Positions 6,447 to 15,169 of a stretch of 64,000 nt of DNA are shown here, piece by piece. How positions within the stretch are numbered: the stretch's first letter is position 1; the number at the start of each line of letters is the position of its first letter. The position numbers were made by a program, and so were the translations under genes. Location of the stretch: positions 1,922,001 to 1,986,000 of the forward strand of contig NZ_OX352321.1 in NCBI RefSeq assembly GCF_947090775.1. Reading direction: 5' to 3'. Below the pieces are notes generated by a model. That model saw only the letters and a program-made list of their open reading frames with translations, made no database searches and was not told where the DNA came from. The stretch is from Pseudarthrobacter sp. MM222. Lineage in GTDB: Bacteria > Actinomycetota > Actinomycetes > Actinomycetales > Micrococcaceae.

Positions 6447-9302
6447 ATGGTTATCGAGATCAACGGCATTCCTGCGGACGCGGCACCGCGCCCGGGCCAG
6501 TGCCTGCGGACCTTCCTGCGCGAGCAGGGCAACCTCGGCGTCAAGAAGGGCTGCGACGGCGGCGACTGCGGAGCGTGCACCGTGCACGTGGACGGCATCG
6601 CGGTGCACAGCTGCATCTACCCCGCGGTCAGGGCCCACGGGCACACCGTCACCACCATCGAAGGGCTCGGCGGATCCTCCGGTTCAGACTGCGCCACCGG
6701 CGCAGACGGCACAGCCTCCGCCATGGGCCGGGATCTGCACCCTGTCCAGCAACAGTTCCTGGAGCGCCAGGGCTTCCAGTGCGGCTTCTGCACGGCCGGG
6801 ATGCTGATGACCGCGGCCACCTTCACCGACGAGCAAAAGGACAACCTGCCGCGGAGTCTTAAGGGCAACCTTTGCCGCTGCACCGGCTACCGGGCAATCG
6901 AGGACGCCGTGTGCGGGCACGCCGGCCATCCGGATCCGGCAGGTCCGGGTTCCGGCATTGCCGGGGAAGGCCAGCCGGAGCAACGGCCCGGACAACTCGG
7001 GGACGACGTACCGGCCCCGGCCAGTCTCGCAGTGGTCACCGGCGCCGCCCGCTACACCCTGGATGTTCCGGCGGACCAGCTCCCGGGGCTGCTGCATCTG
7101 AAGCTCCTCCGCTCGCCGCACGCCCACGCGCGGGTGCTGTCGATCAACAGGGAAGCGGCCCTCAAAGTACCCGGAGTGGTGGCGGTGTTCACCCATCACG
7201 ACGCGCCTGCCCAGCTGTTTTCGACGGCGCAGCACGAGCTCTACACGGATGACCCCGACGACACGCGGGTGCTCGATGACGTGGTGAGGTTCATCGGGCA
7301 GCGGGTCGCGGCCGTCGTGGCCGAAAGCGTTGCCGCGGCGGAGGCCGGGGTCCGCGCGCTGGTGGTGGAGTACCAAGTGCTCGACGCCGTGTTCACGCCG
7401 CAGGATGCCATTCGTCCAGGGGCACCGACGCTCCATGCGGAGAAGGACAGCCACTCGTCCAGAATTGCCCGGCCGGCGCAAAACGTTGTGGCCGAACTTC
7501 ACGCCGAGCTCGGCAGCGTGGAGCAGGGGTTCGCGGCCGCCGGCTTCATCCATGAACAGACCTACCGGACCCAGCGGGTACAGCACGTCGCGCTGGAGAC
7601 ACACGCCGCAATCGCCTCCGTGGACCCGAACGGGCGGCTGCAGATCCGCACGTCCAGCCAGGTTCCGTTCCTGGTGCGCCGCACCTTGTGCCGGATTTTC
7701 GGGCTGCCCGAGGACGGCGTCCACGTGGTGGCGGGCCGTGTGGGCGGCGGCTTCGGCGGCAAGCAGGAGGTGCTCACGGAGGACATCGTGGCGCTCGCGG
7801 CGCTGAAATTGGGCCGTCCCGTCCAGCTGGAGCTCACCCGCACCGAGCAGTTCACCGCCACCACCACCCGGCACCCGTTCACCATCAAGCTCAAGGCCGG
7901 CGCCAGTACGGACGGCCGGCTGACCGCGCTGGAGCTGGATGTCCTGACCAACACCGGAGCCTACGGGAACCATGGTCCGGGGGTGATGTTCCATGGCTGC
8001 GGCGAATCGCTGGGCGTGTACAACTGCGCCAACAAGAAGGTGGACGCCCAGGCCGTCTACACCAACACCGTGCCGTCCGGCGCGTTCCGCGGCTATGGGC
8101 TGAGCCAGATGATCTTCGCCATCGAGTCCGCCATGGACGAGCTCGCCGTCGGGATCGGAATGGATCCGCTGGAGTTCCGCCGCCGCAACATGGTCCAGGA
8201 GGGGGACCGGATGCTGTCCACGCACCCGGAGCCGGAAGAGGACGTCCACTACGGCAGCTACGGGCTGGACCAGTGCCTGGAGCTGGTGCGGGACGCCCTG
8301 GACCGGGGCGAGGAACGGTACCGCGCTGCCGGCCCGGACCAACTTGGCCCGGACTGGGTGACCGGTGAAGGCGCCGCGCTGTCCATGATCGACACCGTCC
8401 CGCCGCGGGGGCACTTCGCCCACTCGAAGCTCCGGCTCCTGCCGGACGGAACGTACCAGGCCGACGTCGGGACCGCCGAGTTCGGCAACGGGACCACCAC
8501 CGTCCACGCCCAGCTCGCCGCCACGGCGCTGTCTACGGTGGCATCGCGGGTGGCGGTGCGGCAGTCGGACACGGACCTGATCGAGCATGACACCGGGGCG
8601 TTCGGCTCCGCGGGCACCGTGGTGGCGGGAAAGGCTACGCTGGCCGCTGCCGAGGAACTGGCCGTCCGGATCCGGGCGTTCGCCGCCGGGATACGGCAGA
8701 TCCAGGCCTCCGGCTGCGTCCTCGACGGCGAAACGGTCGTGTGCGAGGGAACTCCGGTGCCGCTGGCTGAACTTGCGCACGCCGCTGCGGAAGCCGGCGT
8801 CGAACTGGCCGCCGAAGGGCGCTGGGGCGGGACGCCGCGGTCCGTGGCGTTCAACGTGCACGGCTTCCGGGTGGCGGTGAACCGCGGCACGGGGGAGCTG
8901 CGGATCCTGCAAAGCGTCCAGGCGGCCGACGCCGGGGTGGTGGTCAATCCGCGGCAGTGCCGCGGCCAGATCGAGGGCGGGATCGCCCAGGCTTTGGGCG
9001 CCGCGCTGTACGAGGAGGTGGTGGTGGACGACGCCGGCCGGGTCACCACGGACATCCTCCGGCAGTACCACATCCCCTCCTTTGCGGACGTGCCCCGAAG
9101 TGAGGTGTACTTCGCGGTGACCAACGACAAACTGGGACCGCTGGGGGCGAAGTCCATGAGTGAAAGCCCGTTCAATCCGGTGGCGCCGGCGCTTGCCAAC
9201 GCCATCCGGAACGCAACCGGGGTCCGATTCGCCGCGCTGCCCATCGCGCGGGACAAGATCTATCTGGGGCTGAAGGAAGCGGGGCTGGTGCCGCGCCGCT
9301 GA
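6447..9302 (+). CDS. Fused 2Fe-2S / molybdopterin-binding dehydrogenase, probably xanthine dehydrogenase
   Basis: 951-residue fusion. Residues 1 to about 160 form a two-cluster iron-sulfur domain: plant-ferredoxin motif GCDGGDCGACTVHVDG, then CGFCTAGM and GNLCRCTGYRAIEDAV. From about residue 185 comes the aldehyde oxidase/xanthine dehydrogenase Mo domain: ARYTLDVPADQLPGLLHLKL, GRVGGGFGGKQE, GAFRGYGLSQ and, near the end, GAKSMSESPFNP, where the catalytic Glu is expected. The FAD domain is absent and is encoded by the preceding gene. This arrangement and length match E. coli XdhD with YgfM rather than XdhABC. Urate formation from xanthine is the best-fitting role given the neighbours, but another purine or hypoxanthine substrate is possible. 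Confidence 0.92.
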   Translation: MVIEINGIPADAAPRPGQCLRTFLREQGNLGVKKGCDGGDCGACTVHVDGIAVHSCIYPAVRAHGHTVTTIEGLGGSSGSDCATGADGTASAMGRDLHPVQQQFLERQGFQCGFCTAGMLMTAATFTDEQKDNLPRSLKGNLCRCTGYRAIEDAVCGHAGHPDPAGPGSGIAGEGQPEQRPGQLGDDVPAPASLAVVTGAARYTLDVPADQLPGLLHLKLLRSPHAHARVLSINREAALKVPGVVAVFTHHDAPAQLFSTAQHELYTDDPDDTRVLDDVVRFIGQRVAAVVAESVAAAEAGVRALVVEYQVLDAVFTPQDAIRPGAPTLHAEKDSHSSRIARPAQNVVAELHAELGSVEQGFAAAGFIHEQTYRTQRVQHVALETHAAIASVDPNGRLQIRTSSQVPFLVRRTLCRIFGLPEDGVHVVAGRVGGGFGGKQEVLTEDIVALAALKLGRPVQLELTRTEQFTATTTRHPFTIKLKAGASTDGRLTALELDVLTNTGAYGNHGPGVMFHGCGESLGVYNCANKKVDAQAVYTNTVPSGAFRGYGLSQMIFAIESAMDELAVGIGMDPLEFRRRNMVQEGDRMLSTHPEPEEDVHYGSYGLDQCLELVRDALDRGEERYRAAGPDQLGPDWVTGEGAALSMIDTVPPRGHFAHSKLRLLPDGTYQADVGTAEFGNGTTTVHAQLAATALSTVASRVAVRQSDTDLIEHDTGAFGSAGTVVAGKATLAAAEELAVRIRAFAAGIRQIQASGCVLDGETVVCEGTPVPLAELAHAAAEAGVELAAEGRWGGTPRSVAFNVHGFRVAVNRGTGELRILQSVQAADAGVVVNPRQCRGQIEGGIAQALGAALYEEVVVDDAGRVTTDILRQYHIPSFADVPRSEVYFAVTNDKLGPLGAKSMSESPFNPVAPALANAIRNATGVRFAALPIARDKIYLGLKEAGLVPRR

Positions 9303-9334
9303 CGGCGTCGTGGCTGACGTTCTATAGTCGGACG
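9299..9334 (+). promoter_or_regulatory. Candidate leaderless promoter of the aldo/keto reductase gene
   Basis: CTGACG (9299-9304) and TATAGT (9323-9328) are 18 bases apart, and the A of the ATG is seven bases beyond the end of the -10 box. That is where transcription would start. There is no Shine-Dalgarno sequence. This is the usual geometry of leaderless actinobacterial genes. Confidence 0.55.
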
Positions 9335-10318
9335 ATGGAAAAGCGCAGATTGGGCAAGACCGGACGGAACGTCTCCATCGTGGGCCTCGGCACCTGGCAG
9401 CTCGGCGCGGACTGGGGCGCCGTCGATCCCGCGCAGGCGCAGGCCGTCCTGGCCGCCGCAGTGGAATCAGGTGTCACGTTCTTCGATACCGCGGATGTGT
9501 ACGGGGACGGACGCAGCGAGCAGGCGATTGGCGCGTTCCTCGCCGACAACCCCGGGCTGGACATTACCGTGGCCACCAAGATGGGCCGGCGGCTGGAGCA
9601 GCTCCCCGGGAACTACAACCTCGCGAACTTCCGCGAGTGGGTGGACAGGTCACGGCGCAATCTGCGTACTGACTGCCTGGATCTGGTCCAGCTGCACTGC
9701 CCGCCGACCGCCGTCTACAGCAGCGCCGAGGTCTACGACGCCCTTGACACGCTGGTGGCGGACGGTGCGATCCGGAATTACGGCGTCAGCGTGGAGCGTA
9801 CGGACGAGGCCCTTGAGGCCATCCGGCACCCGGGCACGGCCACCGTACAGATCATCCTGAACGCTTTCCGGCTCAAGCCGCTGGATGAGGTGCTCCCGGC
9901 CGCCGAAGCCGCCGGGGTGGGCATCATCGCCCGGGTGCCGCTGGCCTCGGGGCTGCTGTCCGGCAAGTACTCCGGCGAAACGTCCTTCCCGGCGAACGAC
10001 CACCGGAACTTCAACCGCACCGGTTCCGCATTCGACGTCGGGGAGACGTTTTCCGGCGTGGACTACGAAGAAGGGCTGAAAGCGGTTGCGGAGTTCGAGG
10101 AACTGGTGCCCGACGGCGTCAGCACGGCGCAGGCCGCCATCGCCTGGATCACCGCGCAGGACGGCGTCAGCACCGTCATCCCGGGCGCACGCACCGTGGA
10201 CCAGGCGCGGTCCAATGCGGAGGCGGCCGGCGCAGGGGGCATCGACGCCACGTTCGACGTCGGCGTCCGGGAAGTCTACGACCGCTACTTCCGTGCGTCG
10301 ATCCACCCCCGCTGGTAG
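9335..10318 (+). CDS. Aldo/keto reductase
   Basis: 327-residue (beta/alpha)8 NADPH-dependent oxidoreductase of the aldo/keto reductase superfamily. The catalytic tetrad motifs are visible: FFDTADVYGDGRSE (Asp and Tyr), VATKMGRR (Lys) and LDLVQLHCPP (His). The N-terminal MEKRRLGKTGRNVSIVGLGTW is typical. The C-terminal nucleotide-binding part includes VIPGARTVDQARSNAEA. No substrate can be named. It sits 32 bases after the dehydrogenase but appears to have its own leaderless promoter. Confidence 0.9.
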   Translation: MEKRRLGKTGRNVSIVGLGTWQLGADWGAVDPAQAQAVLAAAVESGVTFFDTADVYGDGRSEQAIGAFLADNPGLDITVATKMGRRLEQLPGNYNLANFREWVDRSRRNLRTDCLDLVQLHCPPTAVYSSAEVYDALDTLVADGAIRNYGVSVERTDEALEAIRHPGTATVQIILNAFRLKPLDEVLPAAEAAGVGIIARVPLASGLLSGKYSGETSFPANDHRNFNRTGSAFDVGETFSGVDYEEGLKAVAEFEELVPDGVSTAQAAIAWITAQDGVSTVIPGARTVDQARSNAEAAGAGGIDATFDVGVREVYDRYFRASIHPRW

Positions 10319-10354
10319 CGTTGGCCCGCTCCGCCGTTACCTGGAACGGGCACG

Positions 10355-11005
10355 ATGACCAGTCCGTCGATCCAACGCTTCGTTGACCGGCTTGCTTCCG
10401 TGCAGACGGGGCCGGGCTGCCATAACTTTTTCGATCACGCTGTTCCCGGGAATGCCCAGCGACGGCGGAACTTGGAGATCTATCTTCAGGAAATGCTGGA
10501 GCGGCGCCCCAGCGTGCTGCTCCTCGGGGAGGCGCCTGGTTTCCGGGGCATGCGGATCACCGGGATTCCCTTCACCAACCGCTCCATTCTGGCAGGCCCC
10601 GCCAACCAGTTCGGCCTTTTCGGACCGGGGAAAGGCTACGTGCTTCCGGCCGAGTCCGAAGGGATAGCGTCCGAACCGACGGCCACCGTGATGTGGCAGG
10701 TCCTGGCCGAGCTGGACTTCCTGCCCCTGCTCTGGAGCGCCTACCCCTTCCACACCCATGCCCCCGGGCGGCCGCTGTCCAACCGGACGCCCACCCTGAC
10801 GGAAACAGCCGTCGGAGTCCCTTTTTGGCAGGATTTGCTGGACCTCTTCGGGATCCCGACGGTGGTGGCGGTGGGGAACGTGGCGCACCGCAGCCTGCAG
10901 CGGAACGGCATCTCGGTGCCCAAGATCAGGCATCCCGCCCACGGCGGCCGTGCAGGGTTCAAGGACGGGCTGCAGGTACTCTTGTCGGCTGGGCTGGTGC
11001 CCTAG
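10355..11005 (+). CDS. Uracil-DNA glycosylase superfamily protein
   Basis: 216-residue protein with the uracil-DNA glycosylase fold motifs: LLLGEAPGFRGMRITGIPFT, with the water-activating GEAPG loop, and IRHPAHGG near the C-terminus, with the leucine-loop/His motif. The middle segment WSAYPFHTHAP fits the core sheet. It is shorter than family 1 Ung and lacks an obvious iron-sulfur Cys set, so the exact family is uncertain. It may be a base-excision repair enzyme or a non-catalytic relative. The gene is not obviously linked to the purine pathway and converges on the MocA-like gene. Confidence 0.8.
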   Translation: MTSPSIQRFVDRLASVQTGPGCHNFFDHAVPGNAQRRRNLEIYLQEMLERRPSVLLLGEAPGFRGMRITGIPFTNRSILAGPANQFGLFGPGKGYVLPAESEGIASEPTATVMWQVLAELDFLPLLWSAYPFHTHAPGRPLSNRTPTLTETAVGVPFWQDLLDLFGIPTVVAVGNVAHRSLQRNGISVPKIRHPAHGGRAGFKDGLQVLLSAGLVP

Positions 11006-11066
11006 CGCGCGGCCCGGATCCGGTGCCGGTCAGGCCGTTGCCCTCTTGAGAAGGAACGCCTGTATA

Positions 11067-11675
11067 TCAGTCGAGGAGGTGCAGCTGGTCGGGCTCGTCG
11101 AGGTCCTCGCCGCCGGCGAGGTCGCTGCAGTCTATGAGGTCGATCAGCTCGGGGCGGGCCTGCAGAAACAGCCGCGCGCCGGCGTCGCCCGACGCCATAG
11201 CAGCGGCTTCGGACCGTAAGGAGACGTCGAGCAGCAACGGGTGTCCTCGTCTGGTCTTGCCATTCGTCGTCCGGTAGGCGGCGGCCGTTACACGGCCTGG
11301 CCGGTGGGCTGCCAGCAAACGGGCGACCGTTTCCGGGCCCAGGCCGGGCTGGTCCACCAGCGCGATGAGCACATGATCCTCCGGCACGGCCGCGGCAACC
11401 CCCAGTTGGAACGAGTTGGCCATGCCGGTGTTCCAGCCCGGGTTATCAAGGACGCGGTGCCGGCGAAGGTCGACGGCGGCGCGGACCTTCGCGGCATCCG
11501 CGCCGAGGACTACCACCACTTCCCGGCAACCGCCGTCGGCCAGTACGTCCGCCAGCACTTCGACGAGCGTGCGGCCGTGGAAGGGGAGCAACGCCTTGGG
11601 CCCGAGCCCAAGCCGGGTGCCGGCCCCGGCGGCGAGCAGCACCGCCGTCGTGCGTGTTGCTCCGCTCTCGCTCAT
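11067..11675 (-). CDS. MocA/MobA-like nucleotidyltransferase (molybdenum cofactor cytidylyltransferase type)
   Basis: 202-residue NTP transferase-like protein with the Rossmann-type start VLLAAGAGTRLGLGPKALLPF (nucleotide-binding GAGTR-x6-K). Further motifs are VVVVLGADAAKVRA, LDNPGWNTGMANSFQLGV and VLIALVDQPGLGPETVARL, with the DQP metal motif. MocA homologues attach CMP to molybdopterin for xanthine dehydrogenase-type enzymes, which fits the molybdoenzyme encoded nearby. It starts 17 bases downstream of uraH and is last in the uraD-uraH operon. Start 11675 is chosen because the sequence before it does not resemble the family. Confidence 0.85.
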   Translation of the reverse strand: MSESGATRTTAVLLAAGAGTRLGLGPKALLPFHGRTLVEVLADVLADGGCREVVVVLGADAAKVRAAVDLRRHRVLDNPGWNTGMANSFQLGVAAAVPEDHVLIALVDQPGLGPETVARLLAAHRPGRVTAAAYRTTNGKTRRGHPLLLDVSLRSEAAAMASGDAGARLFLQARPELIDLIDCSDLAGGEDLDEPDQLHLLD

Positions 11676-11692
11676 CTGGACACCGTACCGGC

Positions 11693-12034
11693 CTAGCTGC
11701 CCCGGTAGGTGGAGTAAGCGAAGGGGCTCAGCAGCAGTGGCACGTGGTAGTGCGCCTGCTCCTCGTCCACCGCGAAAGTGAGGGTCACCTCGGGGAAGAA
11801 TGCCTCCGTGTTGGTGGCAGCGAAGTAAGACGCTGTGTCGAAACCCATCCGGTACATTCCGGACGGAAGATGCTCGGGGCCAAGGCTCTTGACCCGCCCG
11901 TCGGCGTCCGTAGAGCCGGTGGCAATCTGGACCCATCGCCCGGCATCGAGACGGTGCAGCGTGACGGCGATACCGGCCGCAGGCCTGCCCGAGCCGGTAT
12001 CCAGTACATGGGTGGTGACGTGGGAAACGCTCAT
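11693..12034 (-). CDS. uraH: 5-Hydroxyisourate hydrolase (transthyretin-like)
   Basis: 113-residue transthyretin-related protein that hydrolyses 5-hydroxyisourate, the uricase product, to OHCU. It has the conserved N-terminal HVTTHVLDTGSGRPA (catalytic His region), an internal Arg in DADGRVKSL, and the diagnostic C-terminal Tyr-Arg-Gly-Ser tetrapeptide. The ATG at 12034 overlaps the uraD stop in an ATGA junction, so translation is coupled. A very long open frame continues upstream opposite ureA and ureB, but it is an antisense shadow. Confidence 0.97.
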   Translation of the reverse strand: MSVSHVTTHVLDTGSGRPAAGIAVTLHRLDAGRWVQIATGSTDADGRVKSLGPEHLPSGMYRMGFDTASYFAATNTEAFFPEVTLTFAVDEEQAHYHVPLLLSPFAYSTYRGS

Positions 12035-12528
12035 GTGCTCATCAGCCCTTCGAGTCGGAGCACGGCGATCTCGCGCAGCTGCTCGCCGATGATTCGTTCT
12101 TCCTGCTCCGGTGTGTGGCCCAGCCGGACGTGCAACGCGGCCAGAATCTCTTCCCGGCTGCGGCCCGCCGCACGGATCAGGAACACCTGCCCGAACTTCT
12201 GTTCGTAGGCGCGGTTGCCGTCGGCCAAGGCCTCCGCGACGGCGAGATCCTCCGCGCCAAGCCCGGCCTGTTCCGCTGCAGACAGGCGTGCCTCGGCACT
12301 GGTGCCCGCGGCACGCTCCCCGATGCGGGGGTGGTGGGCCAGGGCCGCTTCCAGCTCGGCCGGGCTGAACGGATTCGCCGCCCGTCGGGCGGCGTTCAGA
12401 AGTGAGTCGACGTCGGAGTAGGGCCGCGAGTCCGCCACCTCGTCGATCCAGCGCTGGATGTCCAGGCAGGGCCGCAGGGAAGCGACCGCGTCCGCCAGGT
12501 CGGCGTCGTTGAACTGCTCCAATTGCAT
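12031..12528 (-). CDS. uraD: OHCU decarboxylase
   Basis: 165-residue 2-oxo-4-hydroxy-4-carboxy-5-ureidoimidazoline decarboxylase, which makes S-allantoin. The catalytic His lies in LAHHPRIGER, and the family motif LSAAEQAG follows. The C-terminal LHVRLGHTPEQEERIIGEQL is also typical. The start at 12528 (MQLEQFNDADLADAV) has AAGGA upstream; an in-frame ATG at 12657 would add 43 residues that run into the shared promoter region. First gene of the uraD-uraH-mocA-like operon, divergent from ureA. Confidence 0.96.
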   Translation of the reverse strand: MQLEQFNDADLADAVASLRPCLDIQRWIDEVADSRPYSDVDSLLNAARRAANPFSPAELEAALAHHPRIGERAAGTSAEARLSAAEQAGLGAEDLAVAEALADGNRAYEQKFGQVFLIRAAGRSREEILAALHVRLGHTPEQEERIIGEQLREIAVLRLEGLMST

Positions 12529-12586
12529 GTCCCGGTCCTTGAATCTCGATGCTGGAATCCACGACGCGGAGCTTGCCGGTAGCGCT

Positions 12587-12601
12587 TTCCGTACCGCGGA
12601 A
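12587..12601. promoter_or_regulatory. Candidate IclR-type operator in the uraD/ureA divergent region (copy 4, perfect)
   Basis: Perfect palindromic arms TTCCG and CGGAA around TACCG. It lies 59 bases before uraD and 139 bases before ureA, so one site could control both directions. A further perfect ATTCCGGAAT (12732-12741) lies across the ureA start codon. It is the best copy of the motif seen upstream of the regulator, uricase and guaD. Confidence 0.55.
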
Positions 12602-12739
12602 CTGTTGTTCAGCATATGCACAGCCGGAGGCAGGCGCCCGTAAGACGCAGGAAACACGCGCGAAACCTTCCCGGACTACGCTGGCAAAACTGCGGCGCCG
12701 GCAAGCCGCAATGTGGCCTGTTCGAGAAGGGATTCCGGA

Positions 12740-13042
12740 ATGCATCTGTTGCCCCGTGAGCAGGAGAAGCTGCTGATCGTGATCGCAGCGGACCTGGCAC
12801 GACGCCGCCAGGCACGCGGCCTGAAACTCAACTTCCCGGAAGCCGTGGCAATCATCAGCTATGAACTCATCGAGGGCGCACGCGACGGCAGGACCGTGGC
12901 GGAGCTCATGAGCTACGGCACCACACTGCTCGGCCGCGGCGATGTCATGGAGGGCGTGCCGGAGATGATCCACGACGTGCAGGTCGAAGCCACGTTCCCG
13001 GACGGCACCAAACTGGTCACCGTCCACGATCCGATCCGCTAG
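12740..13042 (+). CDS. ureA: Urease gamma subunit
   Basis: 100-residue urease gamma subunit, part of the (UreABC)3 nickel enzyme that hydrolyses urea to ammonia and carbamate. [20 protein letters not shown] and [20 protein letters not shown] are near-invariant family sequence. The start at 12740 gives the standard length and has AAGGG upstream; an in-frame ATG at 12713 would add nine residues. First gene of ureABCEFGD and the nickel permease. Confidence 0.97.
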   Translation: MHLLPREQEKLLIVIAADLARRRQARGLKLNFPEAVAIISYELIEGARDGRTVAELMSYGTTLLGRGDVMEGVPEMIHDVQVEATFPDGTKLVTVHDPIR

Positions 13043-13051
13043 GGGAGCCAG

Positions 13052-13387
13052 ATGATTCCAGGAGAATACGTTCTCAACGCGGGGCCCGTAGTCCTGAACG
13101 CCGGCAGGGAGGCCGTGAGCGTGATCGTGACCAATACCGGTGACCGGCCCGTACAGGTGGGCTCGCATTACCACTTTGCCGAAGCGAACCCCGCCCTCGA
13201 GTTCGACCGCACCTCCGCTTACGGGCGGCGGCTGGACATCCCGGCCGGTACCGCCGCCCGGTTCGAGCCCGGTGACAGCAGGACCATCCGGTTGATCGAA
13301 ATCGCCGGCAGCCGCGAAGTCTACGGACTCAGCAACGCCGTCAACGGGAAACTCGGCGAGTCCGGCCGCGGGGGAGGAGCACAGTGA
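13052..13387 (+). CDS. ureB: Urease beta subunit
   Basis: 111-residue urease beta subunit. [31 protein letters not shown] and [18 protein letters not shown] are characteristic. It starts nine bases after ureA with a GGGGAG ribosome site and overlaps the ureC GTG start by four bases. Confidence 0.97.
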   Translation: MIPGEYVLNAGPVVLNAGREAVSVIVTNTGDRPVQVGSHYHFAEANPALEFDRTSAYGRRLDIPAGTAARFEPGDSRTIRLIEIAGSREVYGLSNAVNGKLGESGRGGGAQ

Positions 13388-15144
13388 GCTTCGAATTATC
13401 CCGCCGGCAGTACGCCGATCTGTACGGCCCGACAACCGGCGACGCCATCCGGCTTGCCGACACCGAACTCTTCCTGGAGATCGAGAAGGACCTCACCGTC
13501 TACGGCGAGGAAGTGGTGTTTGGCGGCGGCAAGGTGATCCGCGACGGGATGGGCCAGAACGGCCAGGTGTCCCGCGACGGTATTGGTTCCGGCGGCGGGG
13601 TGCCGGACACCGTAATAACCAACGTCGTGGTGCTGGACTACTCCGGAATCTATAAGGCCGACGTCGCGCTCCGGGACGGCCACATTTTCCGGATCGGCAA
13701 GGCTGGAAACCCGCAGATCACCGACGGCGTGAACATTGTGATCGGTGCCAGCACCGAGATCATTGCCGGAGAACGGAAGATCCTGACGGCCGGCGGGGTG
13801 GACTCGCACATCCATTTCATCTCCCCGGACCAGGTCCCCACCGCCCTGTGCAGCGGGGTCACCACGATGGTCGGTGGCGGCACCGGCCCCGCCGAAGGCA
13901 CCAAAGCCACCACCGTCACCCCCGGCAAGTGGCACATCCAGCGGATGCTGCAGGCGTCCGAGGGACTCCCCATCAACATTGGCCTGTTCGGCAAGGGGCA
14001 CGCCTCCGCCGTCGAACCCCTGGCCGAGCAGATCCGCGCCGGCGCGATCGGGCTGAAAGTCCATGAGGACTGGGGTTCCACGACGTCCTCGATCGACACC
14101 TCGCTGCAGGTGGCGGACGCCTATGACGTTCAGGTGGCGATCCACACGGACACCCTCAACGAATGCGGCTTTGTGGAAGACACGATACGGGCCATTGACG
14201 GCCGCGTGATCCACACCTTCCACACCGAAGGGGCCGGGGGAGGCCATGCCCCGGACATCATCAAGATCGCCGGGCTGCCGAATGTGCTTCCGGCGTCCAC
14301 CAACCCCACGCTGCCCTACACGCGCAACACCATCGAAGAGCACCTGGACATGCTCATGGTGTGCCACCACCTGAACCCGGATATCCCCGAGGACGTGGCC
14401 TTCGCTGATTCCCGCATCCGCGCCGAGACCATAGCCGCGGAGGACGTCCTGCAGGACCTTGGAATCTTCGCCATCACGTCGTCGGACTCCCAGGCCATGG
14501 GCCGGGTGGGCGAAGTGGTAACCCGCACGTGGCAGGTGGCCGACAAGATGAAGAAGCAGCGCGGCGTCCTGAAGGACCCGGACGGTGGCGTGCACGGCGC
14601 TGCGTCCGGCCTGGGCGCGGAAAGCGATAACTTCCGCTTGAAGCGCTACGTGGCCAAGTACACCATCAACCCGGCCATCGCGCAGGGCATGGACGACTCC
14701 ATCGGCTCGGTCGAGGTGGGGAAATTCGCCGATCTGGTGCTCTGGGACCCGGCCTTCTTTGGAGTGAAGCCGGAGCTGGTGCTGAAGGGCGGCCAGATCG
14801 CGTATGCGCTCATGGGGGACGCCAACGCCTCCATCCCCACCCCGCAACCGCGCACCATGCGGCCGATGTTCGCAACCTATGGCCGGGCAATGCAGGAATC
14901 CTCCATCACCTTCCTGTCCCAGGCAGCCATCGACGCCGGGGTGCCGGCGGAGCTGGGACTGCAGAAGGTCATCCGGCCGGTCTCCGGCATCCGCAACCTG
15001 ACCAAATCGGACCTGAAATTCAACGGAGCCACGCCGGACATCCAGGTGGACCCGGAGACGTACCAGGTGACGGTCGACGGCGAGGACGTCACCTGCGAGC
15101 CCTCCGACTTGCTGCCCATGGCCCAGCGCTACTTCCTCTTCTAA
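13384..15144 (+). CDS. ureC: Urease alpha (catalytic) subunit
   Basis: 586-residue catalytic subunit with a GTG start. Nickel-site features are all present: [10 protein letters not shown] (two His ligands), [11 protein letters not shown] (the carbamylated Lys), [10 protein letters not shown] (His), [15 protein letters not shown] (His), and MVCHHLN on the active-site flap (Cys and His). The C-terminal RYFLF ending is typical. The length is close to the usual 567-575 residues. It is followed by ureE after 25 bases. A long antisense frame opposite this gene is a composition artefact. Confidence 0.98.
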   Translation: MSFELSRRQYADLYGPTTGDAIRLADTELFLEIEKDLTVYGEEVVFGGGKVIRDGMGQNGQVSRDGIGSGGGVPDTVITNVVVLDYSGIYKADVALRDGHIFRIGKAGNPQITDGVNIVIGASTEIIAGERKILTAGGVDSHIHFISPDQVPTALCSGVTTMVGGGTGPAEGTKATTVTPGKWHIQRMLQASEGLPINIGLFGKGHASAVEPLAEQIRAGAIGLKVHEDWGSTTSSIDTSLQVADAYDVQVAIHTDTLNECGFVEDTIRAIDGRVIHTFHTEGAGGGHAPDIIKIAGLPNVLPASTNPTLPYTRNTIEEHLDMLMVCHHLNPDIPEDVAFADSRIRAETIAAEDVLQDLGIFAITSSDSQAMGRVGEVVTRTWQVADKMKKQRGVLKDPDGGVHGAASGLGAESDNFRLKRYVAKYTINPAIAQGMDDSIGSVEVGKFADLVLWDPAFFGVKPELVLKGGQIAYALMGDANASIPTPQPRTMRPMFATYGRAMQESSITFLSQAAIDAGVPAELGLQKVIRPVSGIRNLTKSDLKFNGATPDIQVDPETYQVTVDGEDVTCEPSDLLPMAQRYFLF

Positions 15145-15169
15145 TTTCCCGACCCATCCGGAGACGAAC

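Noticed and set aside
6684..9071. A 795-codon open frame opposite the molybdopterin dehydrogenase gene
   Set aside because: Same composition artefact; no recognisable domain, while the plus-strand protein has complete iron-sulfur and Mo motifs.
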